Source: Desulfobacterales bacterium (lineage in GTDB: Bacteria; Desulfobacterota; Desulfobacteria; Desulfobacterales; JAEINQ01). From it: 64,000 bases of DNA. The DNA is taken from assembly GCA_016342285.1 (NCBI GenBank), contig JAEINQ010000021.1, positions 27,046-91,045 of the forward strand. The letters run 5' to 3'. Position numbers and translations under genes: made by a program. Positions 1 to 9,100 of this stretch are shown here, in pieces (position 1 is the first letter of the stretch; every line of letters begins with the position of its first letter). Below the pieces are notes generated by a model, which saw only the letters and a program-made list of their open reading frames with translations, made no database searches and was not told the DNA's origin.

Positions 1-180
1 GGCCAGACGGATGGCCCACGGGTAGTCGATGACCCTTAAGGTGGTGGCACGTGGATGACCGTCCACGACGAGGACTTCACAGTCTTTTCCCCGGGTTCGA
101 TTCTCCAGATGCGCCAGGGTTCGGTTTATGGTATAGGCCTCATTCAGCACCGGCACAATGATGGAAAAGCGGACTGCCAT
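1..180 (-). CDS. Family 2 glycosyltransferase, N-terminal part only
   Basis: Reading leftwards from the ATG at 180, the protein begins MAVRFSIIVPVLNEAYTINR and continues through a VLVVDG motif, which is the usual start of a GT-A fold family 2 glycosyltransferase (nucleotide-sugar binding strand, then the first acidic residue). The gene runs off the left edge after about 60 codons, so the DxD motif, acceptor side and C-terminus cannot be seen. The start resembles the small glycosyltransferases annotated as rSAM/selenodomain-associated transferase 2, but the segment is too short to be sure. It is divergent from the next gene, with about 175 bp between them. Confidence 0.7.
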   Translation of the reverse strand, partial: MAVRFSIIVPVLNEAYTINRTLAHLENRTRGKDCEVLVVDGHPRATTLRVIDYPWAIRLA

Positions 181-355
181 GGTGGATTGTTTTCTCTATC
201 CCGGTCCACTTAAAAACCGATTCGTGGACGGGTACTCGTTAACGGTTTGTTTCGGTCCCTATTGTCTGGGTTCGACGCGTCTGCGCTCGGGTTGGTGAAT
301 CAGGGGTGCATTAAAACTGAGTTGAGCTTAATTTAGGTTAAAGGAACCGTGAATC

Positions 356-1345
356 ATGGCCAATATTTCACCGGCTGGGGCTTCTGTGCGTGCCAAGACG
401 GGCCATGCCCTCAAGGCCGGCTTTGAAAAGGGATGGCGGGGGTATTTCTGGCTGCTCAAGATCCTTGTCCCCATCTCTTTTGCCACATTCTTGCTGGACA
501 CCAGCGGATGGTTGCATCACCTTGACTTTCTCCTGGCACCGGTCATGGATCTGATGCGGCTGCCGCCCGAGGCTGCCCTGGTCTTGCTGGTGGGCATGGC
601 TACCGGTATTTACGGCGCTGTGGCCGCCATGGCTGTTTTGCCCCTGACCCAGGCCCATATGACCCTGATTGCCGTGTTTCTGCTGATTTCACACAATCTT
701 GTACAGGAAGGGATCATTCAGGGCAAGTCGGGCTTTCATCCGTTCAAGGCGACGGTGGTTCGCCTGATCACCTCCATGGCCACCGTCATCGCCGTGGGAT
801 TTTTTTTGGAACCTTCTGGTCCGGCCGCCCTTGCCGGGGCCGCCCCGGTGGCCGCGGACCCCGCTTTTTTGACCCTGCTCAGTGCCTGGGTCATACAGAC
901 CGTGATCCTTGCCGCAAAGATTTTCGGCATCATTTTGGCCCTGATGGCGGTTCTCGAATTGATGAAATCATTTGACCTCATGGATATCCTGGTCCGGCGC
1001 CTGAGTCCTGTGTTGAAGCTGATGGGGCTACCTCCACAGGTCGGTTTTCTCTGGCTGGCGGCGGGCCTGTTCGGGATCTCCTACGGGGCTGCGGTGATTG
1101 TGGAGGAGACCCGGGGCGGCCGGTACGACCCCGATGATCTCAATCGGCTTCACGTTTCCATCGGGATCAACCATGCCATGGTTGAGGACCCGGCTCTTTT
1201 CCTGGCGCTGGGTATTGGCGCCTTCTGGCTGTGGGTGCCGCGAATCATTGCGGCCATTGCGGCCGTGTATTTTTTTTCGCTCTGGGCTCGGGGGCGAAAA
1301 AGGGTCCGGTCCCTGGCCGCCCACCGATCGGCCGGCGCCCATTGA
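356..1345 (+). CDS. Nucleoside-recognition (Gate) domain membrane protein
   Basis: A 329-residue polytopic inner-membrane protein. Several hydrophobic helices are visible (about residues 28-50, 70-110, 135-150, 170-200, 225-245 and 285-310), with short polar loops. The pattern of two similar halves, each with a G-rich helix pair (around MATGIYGAVAAM and GLFGISYGAAVIVEE), is that of the Gate/nucleoside-recognition family that includes SpmA/SpmB-like and CNT-related proteins. Substrate is unknown for these stand-alone members. The start is supported by a GGA-type Shine-Dalgarno sequence (AAAGGA) ahead of the ATG. It may be co-oriented with the downstream ydcF-like gene but is separated by a 35-bp repeat, so co-transcription is uncertain. 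Confidence 0.7.
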   Translation: MANISPAGASVRAKTGHALKAGFEKGWRGYFWLLKILVPISFATFLLDTSGWLHHLDFLLAPVMDLMRLPPEAALVLLVGMATGIYGAVAAMAVLPLTQAHMTLIAVFLLISHNLVQEGIIQGKSGFHPFKATVVRLITSMATVIAVGFFLEPSGPAALAGAAPVAADPAFLTLLSAWVIQTVILAAKIFGIILALMAVLELMKSFDLMDILVRRLSPVLKLMGLPPQVGFLWLAAGLFGISYGAAVIVEETRGGRYDPDDLNRLHVSIGINHAMVEDPALFLALGIGAFWLWVPRIIAAIAAVYFFSLWARGRKRVRSLAAHRSAGAH

Positions 1346-1413
1346 TGCCTCCCGGCTAAGGTGAAGAGCCGATCGGTCATGGCGCTGACATTGAGCATTA
1401 TGCCCGTATACAA

Positions 1414-1448
1414 GGGGTTATCTGAGGCCATCCGCTCTGCGGGTGGGA
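1414..1448 (+). repeat. Short repeat with GGGTGG hairpin (copy 1)
   Basis: About 35 bp here (ggggttatctgaggcc, then ccgctctgcgggtgg) are nearly identical to 22627-22661. The core forms a small hairpin, CCAYCCG-CTCTG-CGGGTGG. It lies immediately upstream of the ydcF-like gene, only about a dozen bases before its start codon. Confidence 0.5.
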
Positions 1449-1461
1449 CGTACGGAGTACC

Positions 1462-2217
1462 ATGTTTGTCTTCAAAAAACTCATTACCCCGTTCCTTTTG
1501 CCTCCGGGGATCTTTATTCTTGCGGCCTTGGTCGCCGCCGTGCTTTGCTGGCGGCGAAAGCAGCGGTTGTCGGCCCTCTTTATGGTTCTGGCCGCCGTGG
1601 CCCTGTGGCTGCCGGCCCTAAAGCCCGTTGCCCATCTGCTGCATCGCGGTCTGGTGGCCGAGTACACGGCACTTTCGACCGAGGCCAGCGGGGATGTCAT
1701 CGTGTTGCTGGGTGGCGGCATTAACGACAAGGCCAGGGATATGACCGGCATGGGTGTGCCGACCAGCGAGATGATGGTGCGTATCGTGACCGCGGTCCGT
1801 CTTCAGAAACGGCTCGGCGTGCCGGTGATAGTCAGCGGCGGGGCGGTTTACGACCAAGCCCGGTCCGAAGCGGTGGTGATCCGGCGGTTTCTCATGGATC
1901 TGGGGGTTCCGGACCGCCTGGTGTTCATGGAAGAAAAGAGTCGGGATACCTATGACAACGCGGTCTTTTCCCGGCAAATCTGCCTGGCGCACGGCTTTCA
2001 GCGCCCCATTCTGGTGACCTCCGACTATCACATGAAACGGGCCGTGATGACCTTTCAACGGGCCGGCCTTCCCGTATCCCCTTTTCCCACCCCGTTCCCA
2101 TCCGATTTGCGCGAGCGTTATGGGTGGTGGACTTTTTTGCCCGAATCCTACGAGCACACAGCCGCCTGCCTGAAAGAATACATCGGATGGGTCTACTACC
2201 GATTCGCCTTTTTTTGA
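1462..2217 (+). CDS. YdcF/ElyC-family (DUF218) envelope protein
   Basis: A 251-residue protein with two N-terminal membrane helices (about residues 10-28 and 36-55) followed by a soluble DUF218 domain. The domain is recognisable from VIVLLGGGI near residue 75, SGG with the following acidic/Ser-rich stretch near 130, the ESRDTYDNA-like segment (here EKSRDTYDNAVFS) near 170, and LVTSDYHMKRA near 190. This is the layout of ElyC/SanA/YdcF proteins, which in enterobacteria affect envelope and peptidoglycan or lipid-carrier homeostasis; the biochemical reaction is not established. The ATG follows a GGAG-like site. The gene converges on the anti-sigma gene downstream. Confidence 0.8.
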   Translation: MFVFKKLITPFLLPPGIFILAALVAAVLCWRRKQRLSALFMVLAAVALWLPALKPVAHLLHRGLVAEYTALSTEASGDVIVLLGGGINDKARDMTGMGVPTSEMMVRIVTAVRLQKRLGVPVIVSGGAVYDQARSEAVVIRRFLMDLGVPDRLVFMEEKSRDTYDNAVFSRQICLAHGFQRPILVTSDYHMKRAVMTFQRAGLPVSPFPTPFPSDLRERYGWWTFLPESYEHTAACLKEYIGWVYYRFAFF

Positions 2218-2312
2218 CACTATCCCCTCAATTGAGCTTTTCAATTCTGACTCACATTGAGTTTGAAGGTGAGGGCCGTCCATTGACAAATGCTATAATA
2301 GCGGAGAGGGGA

Positions 2313-2588
2313 TCAATCGGGGGAGGGGCAATGGTCCTTGAGGGCGTGTTTGATCCGTTCGCGCGTCTCTGGGGAAAGGCCGACACCGGAATCGGCATCT
2401 TCGCAGAGGGTGTCGAGCCGTTTTCCGGCCGCACGAAGGGTGTCGAGCTGATTCTTATGGTCCTGGCACCAGGTACAGACGGAAAAGTGAAGCTTCATCC
2501 GCGTCTTCTCCTCGTCGGTCAGTTCCCGGTCCATGGCGGCGGATAGAATTTCAGAGACTTCCTTGCAGCTTCCCATCGGATCGGTCAT
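2313..2588 (-). CDS. Zinc-finger anti-sigma factor (zf-HC2)
   Basis: A 91-residue soluble protein. Around residues 30-45 it has the ZAS signature, H followed three residues later by CxxC (HFSVCTWC), preceded by an acidic helix with a conserved Cys (SCKEVSEILS) near residue 8. This is the anti-sigma domain that binds ECF sigma factors and often releases them on thiol oxidation or zinc loss. It starts 15 bp after the ECF sigma gene on the same strand, so the two form a sigma/anti-sigma operon. There is no transmembrane helix, so it is a cytoplasmic, probably redox-responsive regulator. Confidence 0.85.
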   Translation of the reverse strand: MTDPMGSCKEVSEILSAAMDRELTDEEKTRMKLHFSVCTWCQDHKNQLDTLRAAGKRLDTLCEDADSGVGLSPETRERIKHALKDHCPSPD

Positions 2589-2603
2589 GGTCTCTCCTAA
2601 AGC

Positions 2604-3188
2604 CTATGGCTGGCTGATCCAGTTGACTTCCAGACAATTCCGCAGGGACATGCGTGCCCGGTAGAGCATGACCCACGTGTTGGATTCGGAGATGTCGAGA
2701 ATCTCGCGTATTTCCGCGGTACTCATCCCGTCGAGTTCCCTCAGCACAAAGGCGCTTCGCAGGCGGTCGGGGAGTTTGTCCAGACATTGGCTGAGCTGAT
2801 TGATGAACTCTTTTTGTTCGTAGAGGGCGGCGGGATTTTCCGCCCAGTCTCCCGGGGCAGCCTTCCAGTGGCCGCGTTGGTCGAAAAGGGCATCGATGTC
2901 GTCGGCCTGGTTGGTAAGCGGCTCCATGGGCCTTTCCCGAATGACCTTGCGCAGATGGTCCACGATCTTGTGTTTGAGGATCGATGTGAGCCAGGTGCGC
3001 GGCGAGGCGCGGCCTTCGAATCGGTCAATGGCGCGTATGGCGGCCAGAAAGGTTTCCTGGACCAAATCCTCCGCCGTGCTGGGATCCTGGACCCGGGGCA
3101 GGGCAAACCGGTACAGGTAGTCTCCGTAATCGTCGACCCAGGCTTCCATTTCGTTTGGGGCGATGGCTGGGGGAAGGTCTTGGTTCAT
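2604..3188 (-). CDS. ECF-type RNA polymerase sigma factor
   Basis: A 194-residue group IV sigma-70 factor. Region 2 is seen at about residues 20-85 (YLYRFALPRV, AEDLVQETFLAAIRA, PRTWLTSILKHKIVDHLR) and region 4 at about 130-185 (LPDRLRSAFVLRELDGMSTA, SNTWVMLYRARMSLR). A linker of about 45 residues between them is slightly long. The family binds -35/-10 elements of stress promoters and is usually autoregulated. The cognate anti-sigma gene follows directly. Its ATG has a GGGAG ribosome site upstream. Likely targets include its own operon or the divergent foldase gene, but I could not define a clear ECF promoter pair in the intergenic region. Confidence 0.88.
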   Translation of the reverse strand: MNQDLPPAIAPNEMEAWVDDYGDYLYRFALPRVQDPSTAEDLVQETFLAAIRAIDRFEGRASPRTWLTSILKHKIVDHLRKVIRERPMEPLTNQADDIDALFDQRGHWKAAPGDWAENPAALYEQKEFINQLSQCLDKLPDRLRSAFVLRELDGMSTAEIREILDISESNTWVMLYRARMSLRNCLEVNWISQP

Positions 3189-3557
3189 CGGGTCTCCCGT
3201 CCCTGAACAAGTGCCGGTTCTATGGGGTTATCAGATTCGACACCAAACCCTATCAAAAACCCGGAGCGATGACAACTTTTACGATCAGATGATTTCCTAT
3301 TGGCGATCCAACCGGACCTTGTGGCGGTGGTCCGTTTCCAATGCGTTTTCCCGTAGCACAAGGATTCATTGAAACCAAGGAAATAGTCTTGCGCGTGGGT
3401 GGGGATTTGCGATATGGAATTCCATCCTGTATCGATGCCGCGCCGTGTCCTTTTATCCTTTGGGGTTCATCCCCCCGGCGTCTGGACGGCTTATATGGCA
3501 CGGCAAATCTCCATAGCTGGCACCCATGCGGTGACGCCGACCGAGGAAAGAAAAATC
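3189..3557. other. Intergenic region between divergent sigma and foldase genes
   Basis: No gene is supported in these 369 bp. On the minus strand there is a possible promoter for the sigma operon (TTGTCA and, about 15 bp on, GATAGG, near 3255-3285). On the plus strand only weak candidates were found. A short open frame reads through into the foldase gene from 3399, but it lacks a ribosome site and a plausible signal peptide, so it was not taken as the start. Confidence 0.4.
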
Positions 3558-4574
3558 ATGCCCCATTACCCGGTAAATCCGCCCCTCCAGGGGTTACGGT
3601 GGTCTTTTCCGGCGGCCATCTTCGGGATCTGTCTCTTTTGGGCGACGTTATCGTGGCCGGCTCCGTTTCAGGCCGAACCGTTGGCCCTGGTCAATGGAAC
3701 GTCGATTACCCAAGCGCAGTTGGATGAAGCCGTTACCCGTTTGCAGCGCCAGCGGGTTGCCCAGGTCGTCACCGAGGCCGGTGATTCTTCAGAATCGCTT
3801 TGGGAAGAGGCTTTGGAGGCGCTTATCGGCCGGCGGTTGTTGGCCCTCAAGGCCCGCGCGTCGGGGATCGCCGTGGACGATCGGGAAGTGGACGCCTACA
3901 TCGAACAGGTGCGGTCCGAATACGACGGCGAAGCCGAATACCAACAGGCCATTGAAGGGATGCAGCTCACCGAGGCGGATATTCGTGAACGGTTCAAGAG
4001 CGATGCGGCCGTGCGAAAGCTCATCGAAGAAAAAGTGGGCGCCCGGGTCACGGTCACCGAGGCGGAGGTGGCAGACTTTTACAGAGCCCATATGGATTAT
4101 TTTGTCAAACCCGGTCAGGTGCGGGCGGCCCACATCCTCATCCGGGTCCCTGCCAATGCCAGCGCTGAGCAGAAAAAACGGGCCTGGCAGCGGATCGAAG
4201 CCCTTCGCAACCGACTGCTTCGCGGGGACGATTTTGCCATGCTGGCCATCGAATACTCCGAGGGGCCAAGCAGTGTCAGAGGCGGGGACTTGGGCTATTT
4301 CGTCAGGGGCCAAGTGGAAAAGCCCCTGGCCGACGCAGCCTTTTCCCTCAGGGTCGGAGAGATCAGTGATATCGTCGAGACCCGGTTGGGGGTTCACCTG
4401 GTGCGGGTGATGGACCACAAACCGCCTTCGGCCATTTTGCTGGAATCGGTGCGGGATCAACTGGGACGCCGGCTTCGGCAGGAAAAGATCAACCGGGAGG
4501 TTGAAATCTACATCAACGGTCTGAAATCATTGGCACAGATCAAGATCATGCCGGGCCGCCCCCGTTTGCCCTAA
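3558..4574 (+). CDS. SurA-like periplasmic peptidyl-prolyl isomerase (parvulin)
   Basis: A 338-residue secreted chaperone. The chosen ATG follows GAGGAAAG by 7 nt and gives a proper signal peptide (hydrophobic core about residues 18-35, predicted cleavage near the Ala in PFQAEP). A longer in-frame opening exists but would bury the signal. After the signal comes a SurA-type N-domain (LALVNGTSITQAQLDEAVTR, then helical), and at about 210-305 one parvulin domain with the family pattern VRAAHILIRV, FAMLAIEYSEGPS, GGDLGYF and F-SLRVGEISDIVETRLGVHLVRV. It helps fold outer-membrane or exported proteins. E. coli SurA has two parvulin domains; this one has one, like PrsA/PpiC-type proteins. Confidence 0.85.
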   Translation: MPHYPVNPPLQGLRWSFPAAIFGICLFWATLSWPAPFQAEPLALVNGTSITQAQLDEAVTRLQRQRVAQVVTEAGDSSESLWEEALEALIGRRLLALKARASGIAVDDREVDAYIEQVRSEYDGEAEYQQAIEGMQLTEADIRERFKSDAAVRKLIEEKVGARVTVTEAEVADFYRAHMDYFVKPGQVRAAHILIRVPANASAEQKKRAWQRIEALRNRLLRGDDFAMLAIEYSEGPSSVRGGDLGYFVRGQVEKPLADAAFSLRVGEISDIVETRLGVHLVRVMDHKPPSAILLESVRDQLGRRLRQEKINREVEIYINGLKSLAQIKIMPGRPRLP

Positions 4575-4795
4575 GGTGGCCAGGGGCCATTGATCCAAGT
4601 GCCGGGGGGCGGAATTCTGCCCATTATCGAAAACCGGCGACGCGTAACGGCTCATCAATCCCGTCTTGGCGGGATCACGATAGATCACTATAGTCACTCT
4701 CACTTATCGGGGTTGTCAGGGGTTGTCCGCGGATTATCGCCGTGCGAGAGATCATGTTTTTCATCGGTGATGGAGCCGCCGACCGATTTTTGGGG

Positions 4796-4824
4796 TTGAC
4801 TAAGCCGGAGGCATACCCTATACG
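4796..4824 (+). promoter_or_regulatory. Predicted sigma-70 promoter of the first metF-like gene
   Basis: TTGACT at 4796-4801 and TATACG at 4819-4824 are separated by 17 bp and lie about 80 bp upstream of the MetF-like start. The rest of the 4575-4905 gap holds no recognisable gene. Confidence 0.55.
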
Positions 4825-4905
4825 GCAATTTATACAATAAACGACATTCATTGCGTTTTCAGCGCAAGCAGGTGTTTTCTGCCAAGTCTTACGGAGGTAT
4901 TTGAG

Positions 4906-5775
4906 ATGCCCCTGAAAAAGCGGTTCAAAACAGGTCAGTTCGCAATTTTGGCGGAAATGGATCCCCCCAAGGGGGTCGACGTGTCGGCCATGGTGAAACA
5001 CGCCAGCCGGGTGAAGGGAGAGGTCGACGCCTTTATTGTGCCTGAAATGAACAGTGCGGTCATGCGGATGAGTGCCTTGGGCGGCGCCATGGTGCTCCAA
5101 TCCAAAGGGATGGAGACCGTGATGCAGGTCAATTGCCGGGACCGCAACCGGATTGCCATTCAGGCCGACCTGCTGGCTGCCGGTGCTTTGGGGATTCCCG
5201 GAATCATGGCCGTCAGTGGCGAGGAGCCGCGTTTCGGGGATCATCCGGAAGCCAAGGCCGTCTACGACCTGGATCTGATGACCCTGATCCAGGCAGCGGT
5301 CGGACTGAACCGGGGAAAGGATATGGCCGGCATTGAGTTGGCCGGGTCAACCGAATTCATGGTGGGCTCAACGGTGGATCCCGGTGTTGACGAAGGCCGC
5401 ATGGAAGAGGAGATTGCCACCCTGACCGCCAAGGCCGAGGCCGGGGTCGATTTTTTCGTTGCGCCCGCCCTTTTTGATCCGGCCGCCGTCAAGGCGTTCA
5501 CCGACCGGATCGACACGACTCGTTTTCGGATCCTGCCCACCGTGTTACTTCTCAAATCAGTGGGCATGGCCCGGTATGTCGATCGAAATTTTAAGAACAT
5601 ATACGTACCGCCCGATATGATTTCCCGAATTCAGAAAGCGGGGGACCGCGCCCAGGAGTGTGTCCGTATTGCCACCGAGACCATCCGTGCCCTGAAAAAG
5701 GCCGGATTTGCCGGGGCCGTGATTTCAACGATCGGCTGGGAGGACAAGCTTCCCGAAATTCTTTCAAAAATCTGA
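4906..5775 (+). CDS. Methylenetetrahydrofolate reductase family protein (MetF paralog 1)
   Basis: A 289-residue MetF-fold (TIM-barrel) protein. It opens with FAILAEMDPPKGVD, corresponding to the E-x-x-P-P-K/R-G active-site strand of MetF, and has the folate/FAD barrel motifs NCRDRNRIAIQADLL (about residue 75) and GIPGIMAVSGEEPRFGDHP (about 103). It shares this backbone with the second MetF at 11799-12734 (VTRDRNRIALQSDIL, ILCLSGDHQSFGD) but is clearly diverged. It would act on 5,10-methylene-H4folate in the methyl branch of the Wood-Ljungdahl pathway or an associated step. It stands alone upstream of the hdrA leader, has its own promoter and ends before a strong stem-loop. It may be a paralog with a different partner. 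Confidence 0.8.
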   Translation: MPLKKRFKTGQFAILAEMDPPKGVDVSAMVKHASRVKGEVDAFIVPEMNSAVMRMSALGGAMVLQSKGMETVMQVNCRDRNRIAIQADLLAAGALGIPGIMAVSGEEPRFGDHPEAKAVYDLDLMTLIQAAVGLNRGKDMAGIELAGSTEFMVGSTVDPGVDEGRMEEEIATLTAKAEAGVDFFVAPALFDPAAVKAFTDRIDTTRFRILPTVLLLKSVGMARYVDRNFKNIYVPPDMISRIQKAGDRAQECVRIATETIRALKKAGFAGAVISTIGWEDKLPEILSKI

Positions 5776-5802
5776 ACCGGGTTTGAAATGTTGTTGCCAC
5801 TT

Positions 5803-5836
5803 GGGGGCCGTGCCGGATTGCCGGCACCAGGCCCCC
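5803..5836 (+). terminator. GC-rich stem-loop after metF paralog 1
   Basis: GGGGGCC plus GTGCCGG pair with CCGGCAC and GGCCCCC around an ATTG loop. There is no U-tract, so it may be a 3'-end stabiliser or a weak terminator rather than a classical intrinsic terminator. Confidence 0.5.
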
Positions 5837-6027
5837 GGTTTCCCATCCTGCTCCTTCCCTCCCTCTACTCCCCATAGCCCGCTGCCAGGATCCATCCCCT
5901 TTCAGATAGATGGGCGTTTGTGGCCCCTAAAAAGCTTTTTACGGGGCATCCACATGAGACCCTTTAGGCCACCGTGCGGGTGACCGAAAGGTCTGTTTGT
6001 GCATTGCCCGAAAATGTCAGTTTTTTC

Positions 6028-6056
6028 TTGACCAAATATAAAATACCAATTACTAC
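6028..6056 (+). promoter_or_regulatory. Predicted promoter of the hdrA operon
   Basis: TTGACC at 6028-6033 and TACTAC at 6051-6056 have exact 17-bp spacing and an A/T-rich spacer. This would give a leader of about 120 nt before the hdrA start, containing the stem-loop at 6096-6131. Confidence 0.5.
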
Positions 6057-6095
6057 GGTCTTGAACAAATAAATACTATTCAGCCAATTAAGGAG

Positions 6096-6142
6096 GCGCA
6101 CCCATTTGGGGCCATTCCAAAGGGTGGGCGCTCTTTTCCTTT
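6096..6142 (+). promoter_or_regulatory. Leader stem-loop followed by T-rich run upstream of hdrA
   Basis: GCGC-ACCC-(A)-TTTGG pairs with CCAAA-GGGT-(GG)-GCGC around a 7-nt loop, followed directly by TCTTTTCCTTTT. It has the look of an intrinsic terminator or attenuator sitting between the predicted promoter and the hdrA start at 6184. Whether it is conditional cannot be told from one sequence. Confidence 0.4.
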
Positions 6143-6183
6143 TCAACCCGAGGCCCTATCCGTAACCCTTTAAAGGAGTTGTT

Positions 6184-9100
6184 ATGCCTGAACATGTCAA
6201 CGGTTCCGTCATGGTGGTCGGCGGAGGTATTGCCGGCATGCAGTCGGCTTTGGACCTGGCCGATTCCGGGTACTTTGTCTATCTCGTGGAACAGTCGTCC
6301 GCCATTGGCGGCATGATGTCCGAACTGGATAAGACCTTTCCCACCAACGACTGTGCCATGTGAGTGATCTCACCAAAACTGGTCGAGGTCGGCCGGCACC
6401 TGAACATTGAAATACTGACCAATACGGAACTGATCGATCTCAAGGGCGATCCGGGGCAGTTTAGCGCCCGCGTCAAGAAGGCACCTCGTTTCGTTGATCT
6501 TTCCAAATGTACCAGCTGTGGCGAATGCGCCAAGGTTTGCCCCATCGAGGTTCCGGACGAGTACAATAAATCCCTCAATAATCGAACGGCGATTTTCAAG
6601 AAATACCAGCAGGCCATGCCCGGGGCCTACGCCATCAGCAAACGGGGTACGGCCCCGTGCAAGGCGACCTGCCCGGCCCACGTGAGCATTCAGGGATACA
6701 TCGCCCTGACCAACCAGGGCAAATACGCCGAGGCACTCAAGCTTTTCCGGGATGCCCATCCCTTTCCGGCCGTTTGCGGCCGGGTCTGCCACCATCCCTG
6801 CGAGGCGGTCTGCACCCGGGGCGACCTGGATCAGCCCCTGGCCATCCGTGAACTGCACCGATTTCTGGCCGACTGGGAACGCACCGAGGGCACGCCCGAG
6901 GTTCCCGAACGCGCAGAACCCCGGGATGAGAAGGTGGCCGTGGTCGGGGCCGGTCCGGCCGGGCTCACCGCCGCCGGCTTTTTGGCCCGCCAGGGCTATT
7001 CGGTGACGGTCTTTGAGAAGTTGCCGGTGGCTGGCGGCATGATGGCCGTGGGCATTCCCGAGTACCGATTGCCTCGCGATATTCTGGCCGAAGAGATCGG
7101 GATCATTGAAAAGATGGGCGTGACCATCAAAACCGGTGTCACCTTCGGCAAGGACATCACCCTGGAGAGCCTTAAAGACGATGGCTTTTCCGCCCTGTTC
7201 ATGGCCATCGGTCTTCACGGGGGACGCGGGTTGGGGGTGGCCAACGAAGATGTGGACGGCGTCCTTCAGGGGGTCGATTTCCTCCGAGACAGCGCCATGG
7301 GCAAAGAGGTCTCCATCGGAAAAGAGGTCATCGTGGTCGGCGGCGGTAACGTGGCCATCGATGTGGCCCTGACCGCCAAGCGCAAGGGGGCGGAGAAGGT
7401 GACCCTGGTCTGTCTGGAAAAGAGAGAAGAGATGCCGGCCTGGGAACACGAGATCGAGGAGGCCTTGGAAGGGGACATCGAGATCGTCAACAGCTTCGGT
7501 CCCAAGCAGTTTTTTATCGACAAAGGCAACCGGGTCTCCGGTATTGAATTCAAGACCTGTACGGCGGTTTTCGATGAAAACAAACGCTTCAATCCTCAGT
7601 TTGACGATGCCGCCTGCACACCCCTGTTTGCCGATACCGTTATTGTTGCCATCGGCCAGAGCACCGACCTGACCCATATCCGCGAGCAGGGGGTGGCCAT
7701 CAGCGCACCGGGCGGCCTTGACGCCGATCCGTTGACCCTTCAGACCCCCATCGACTGGGTTTTTGCCGGCGGTGACGCCTTTTATGGCCCCAAGTCGGTG
7801 GTGGATGCCGTGGCCTGCGGCAAGGAGGCGGCCGAGAGCATTCACCGGTTTATCAACGGGATGGACTTGAAAGAGGGCCGGATCAAGAACTGGCTCTATG
7901 AAAAACCGGACGTCAGCCAGGAACCGCTCAAGGTGCGCACACCGGTCTCCTGTCTCGATCCTGAGGCCCGTGAATGCAACTTCTTGGAAGTCTCCTTCGG
8001 TTACAACGAGACCGAGGCCCGAAAAGAGGCCGAGCGCTGTCTTAAATGCGGCATCTGTTCGGAGTGCTACCAGTGTGTCGAAGCCTGTCTGGCCGAGGCC
8101 ATCAACCACGACGACAAGGCCGAGGAGATGGACCTTACCGTCGGCTCGGTGATTCTGTGCCCCGGCAGCCACACCTATGATCCTTCGGCCTTAGAGGATC
8201 AATACCACTACCGATCGAATCCCAATGTGCTCACCAGCGCGGAGTTCGAGCGGATCCTGAGCGCTTCCGGCCCCACCATGGGGCATCTGGCACGGCCGGA
8301 CAACAATGAAGAGCCGAAAAAAATCGCCTGGCTCCAGTGCGTCGGCTCCCGGGACACCAATCGTTGCGGCAACGGGTACTGCTCGTCGGTCTGCTGCATG
8401 TATGCCGTCAAGGAGGCCATGATCGCCAAGGAGCATGCCACCGGCGACCTGGACTGCGTGATCTTCAACATGGATATGCGTACCTTCGGCAAGGACTATG
8501 AAAAATACTACGAACGGGCCCGGGATGAAGCCGGGGTCCGCTTTTCCAAGGCCCGGGTCCATACGGTGAACGAGGTGCGTGACACCGGACTGCTCAGTAT
8601 GCGCTATTCAGATGAAAGCGGTGAGACCCATGTGGAGGAGTTTGACATGGTGGTCCTTTCCGTGGGGCTGCAGGTGCCCGATTCCGTAGGGGATCTGGCC
8701 AGGCGGATCGGGGTGGCGGTGGACAAATACAATTTTGCCGTTACCGATCCCTTAAAGCCTGTAGAGACATCGAGACCGGGTGTGTTTGCCTGCGGTGTTT
8801 TCCAGGGCCCCAAGGATATTCCCTCCTCGGTGATTGAGGCCAGCGCCGCGGCCAGTGCCGCCGGCATCCATCTGGCATCGGCCCGCCATACCTGTACCCG
8901 AAGCATTGAGGTTCCCGAAGAAAAAGACGTGAGCGGCGAGGAGCCGCGCATCGGGGTCTTTGTCTGCAATTGCGGCATCAATATCGGCGGTATCGTTGAT
9001 GTGCCGGCGGTGGAAGAATACGCCGGCACCCTGCCCAACGTGGTGTTCACCGACAGCAACCTGTTCACCTGCTCCCAAGACACCCAGGACAAAATGAAAG

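Noticed and set aside
75..110. tRNA-like T-loop GGGTTCGATTC
   Set aside because: It lies inside the glycosyltransferase frame and no acceptor, D or anticodon arms could be paired around it.
6361..6363. Premature stop (pseudogene or sequencing error) in hdrA, with translation starting at the GTG just after it
   Set aside because: The 59 codons before the TGA encode a normal HdrA start with FAD motif and a ribosome site. The TGA is at a Cys position, and the same pattern recurs in two other genes with downstream hairpins. Selenocysteine explains all three.
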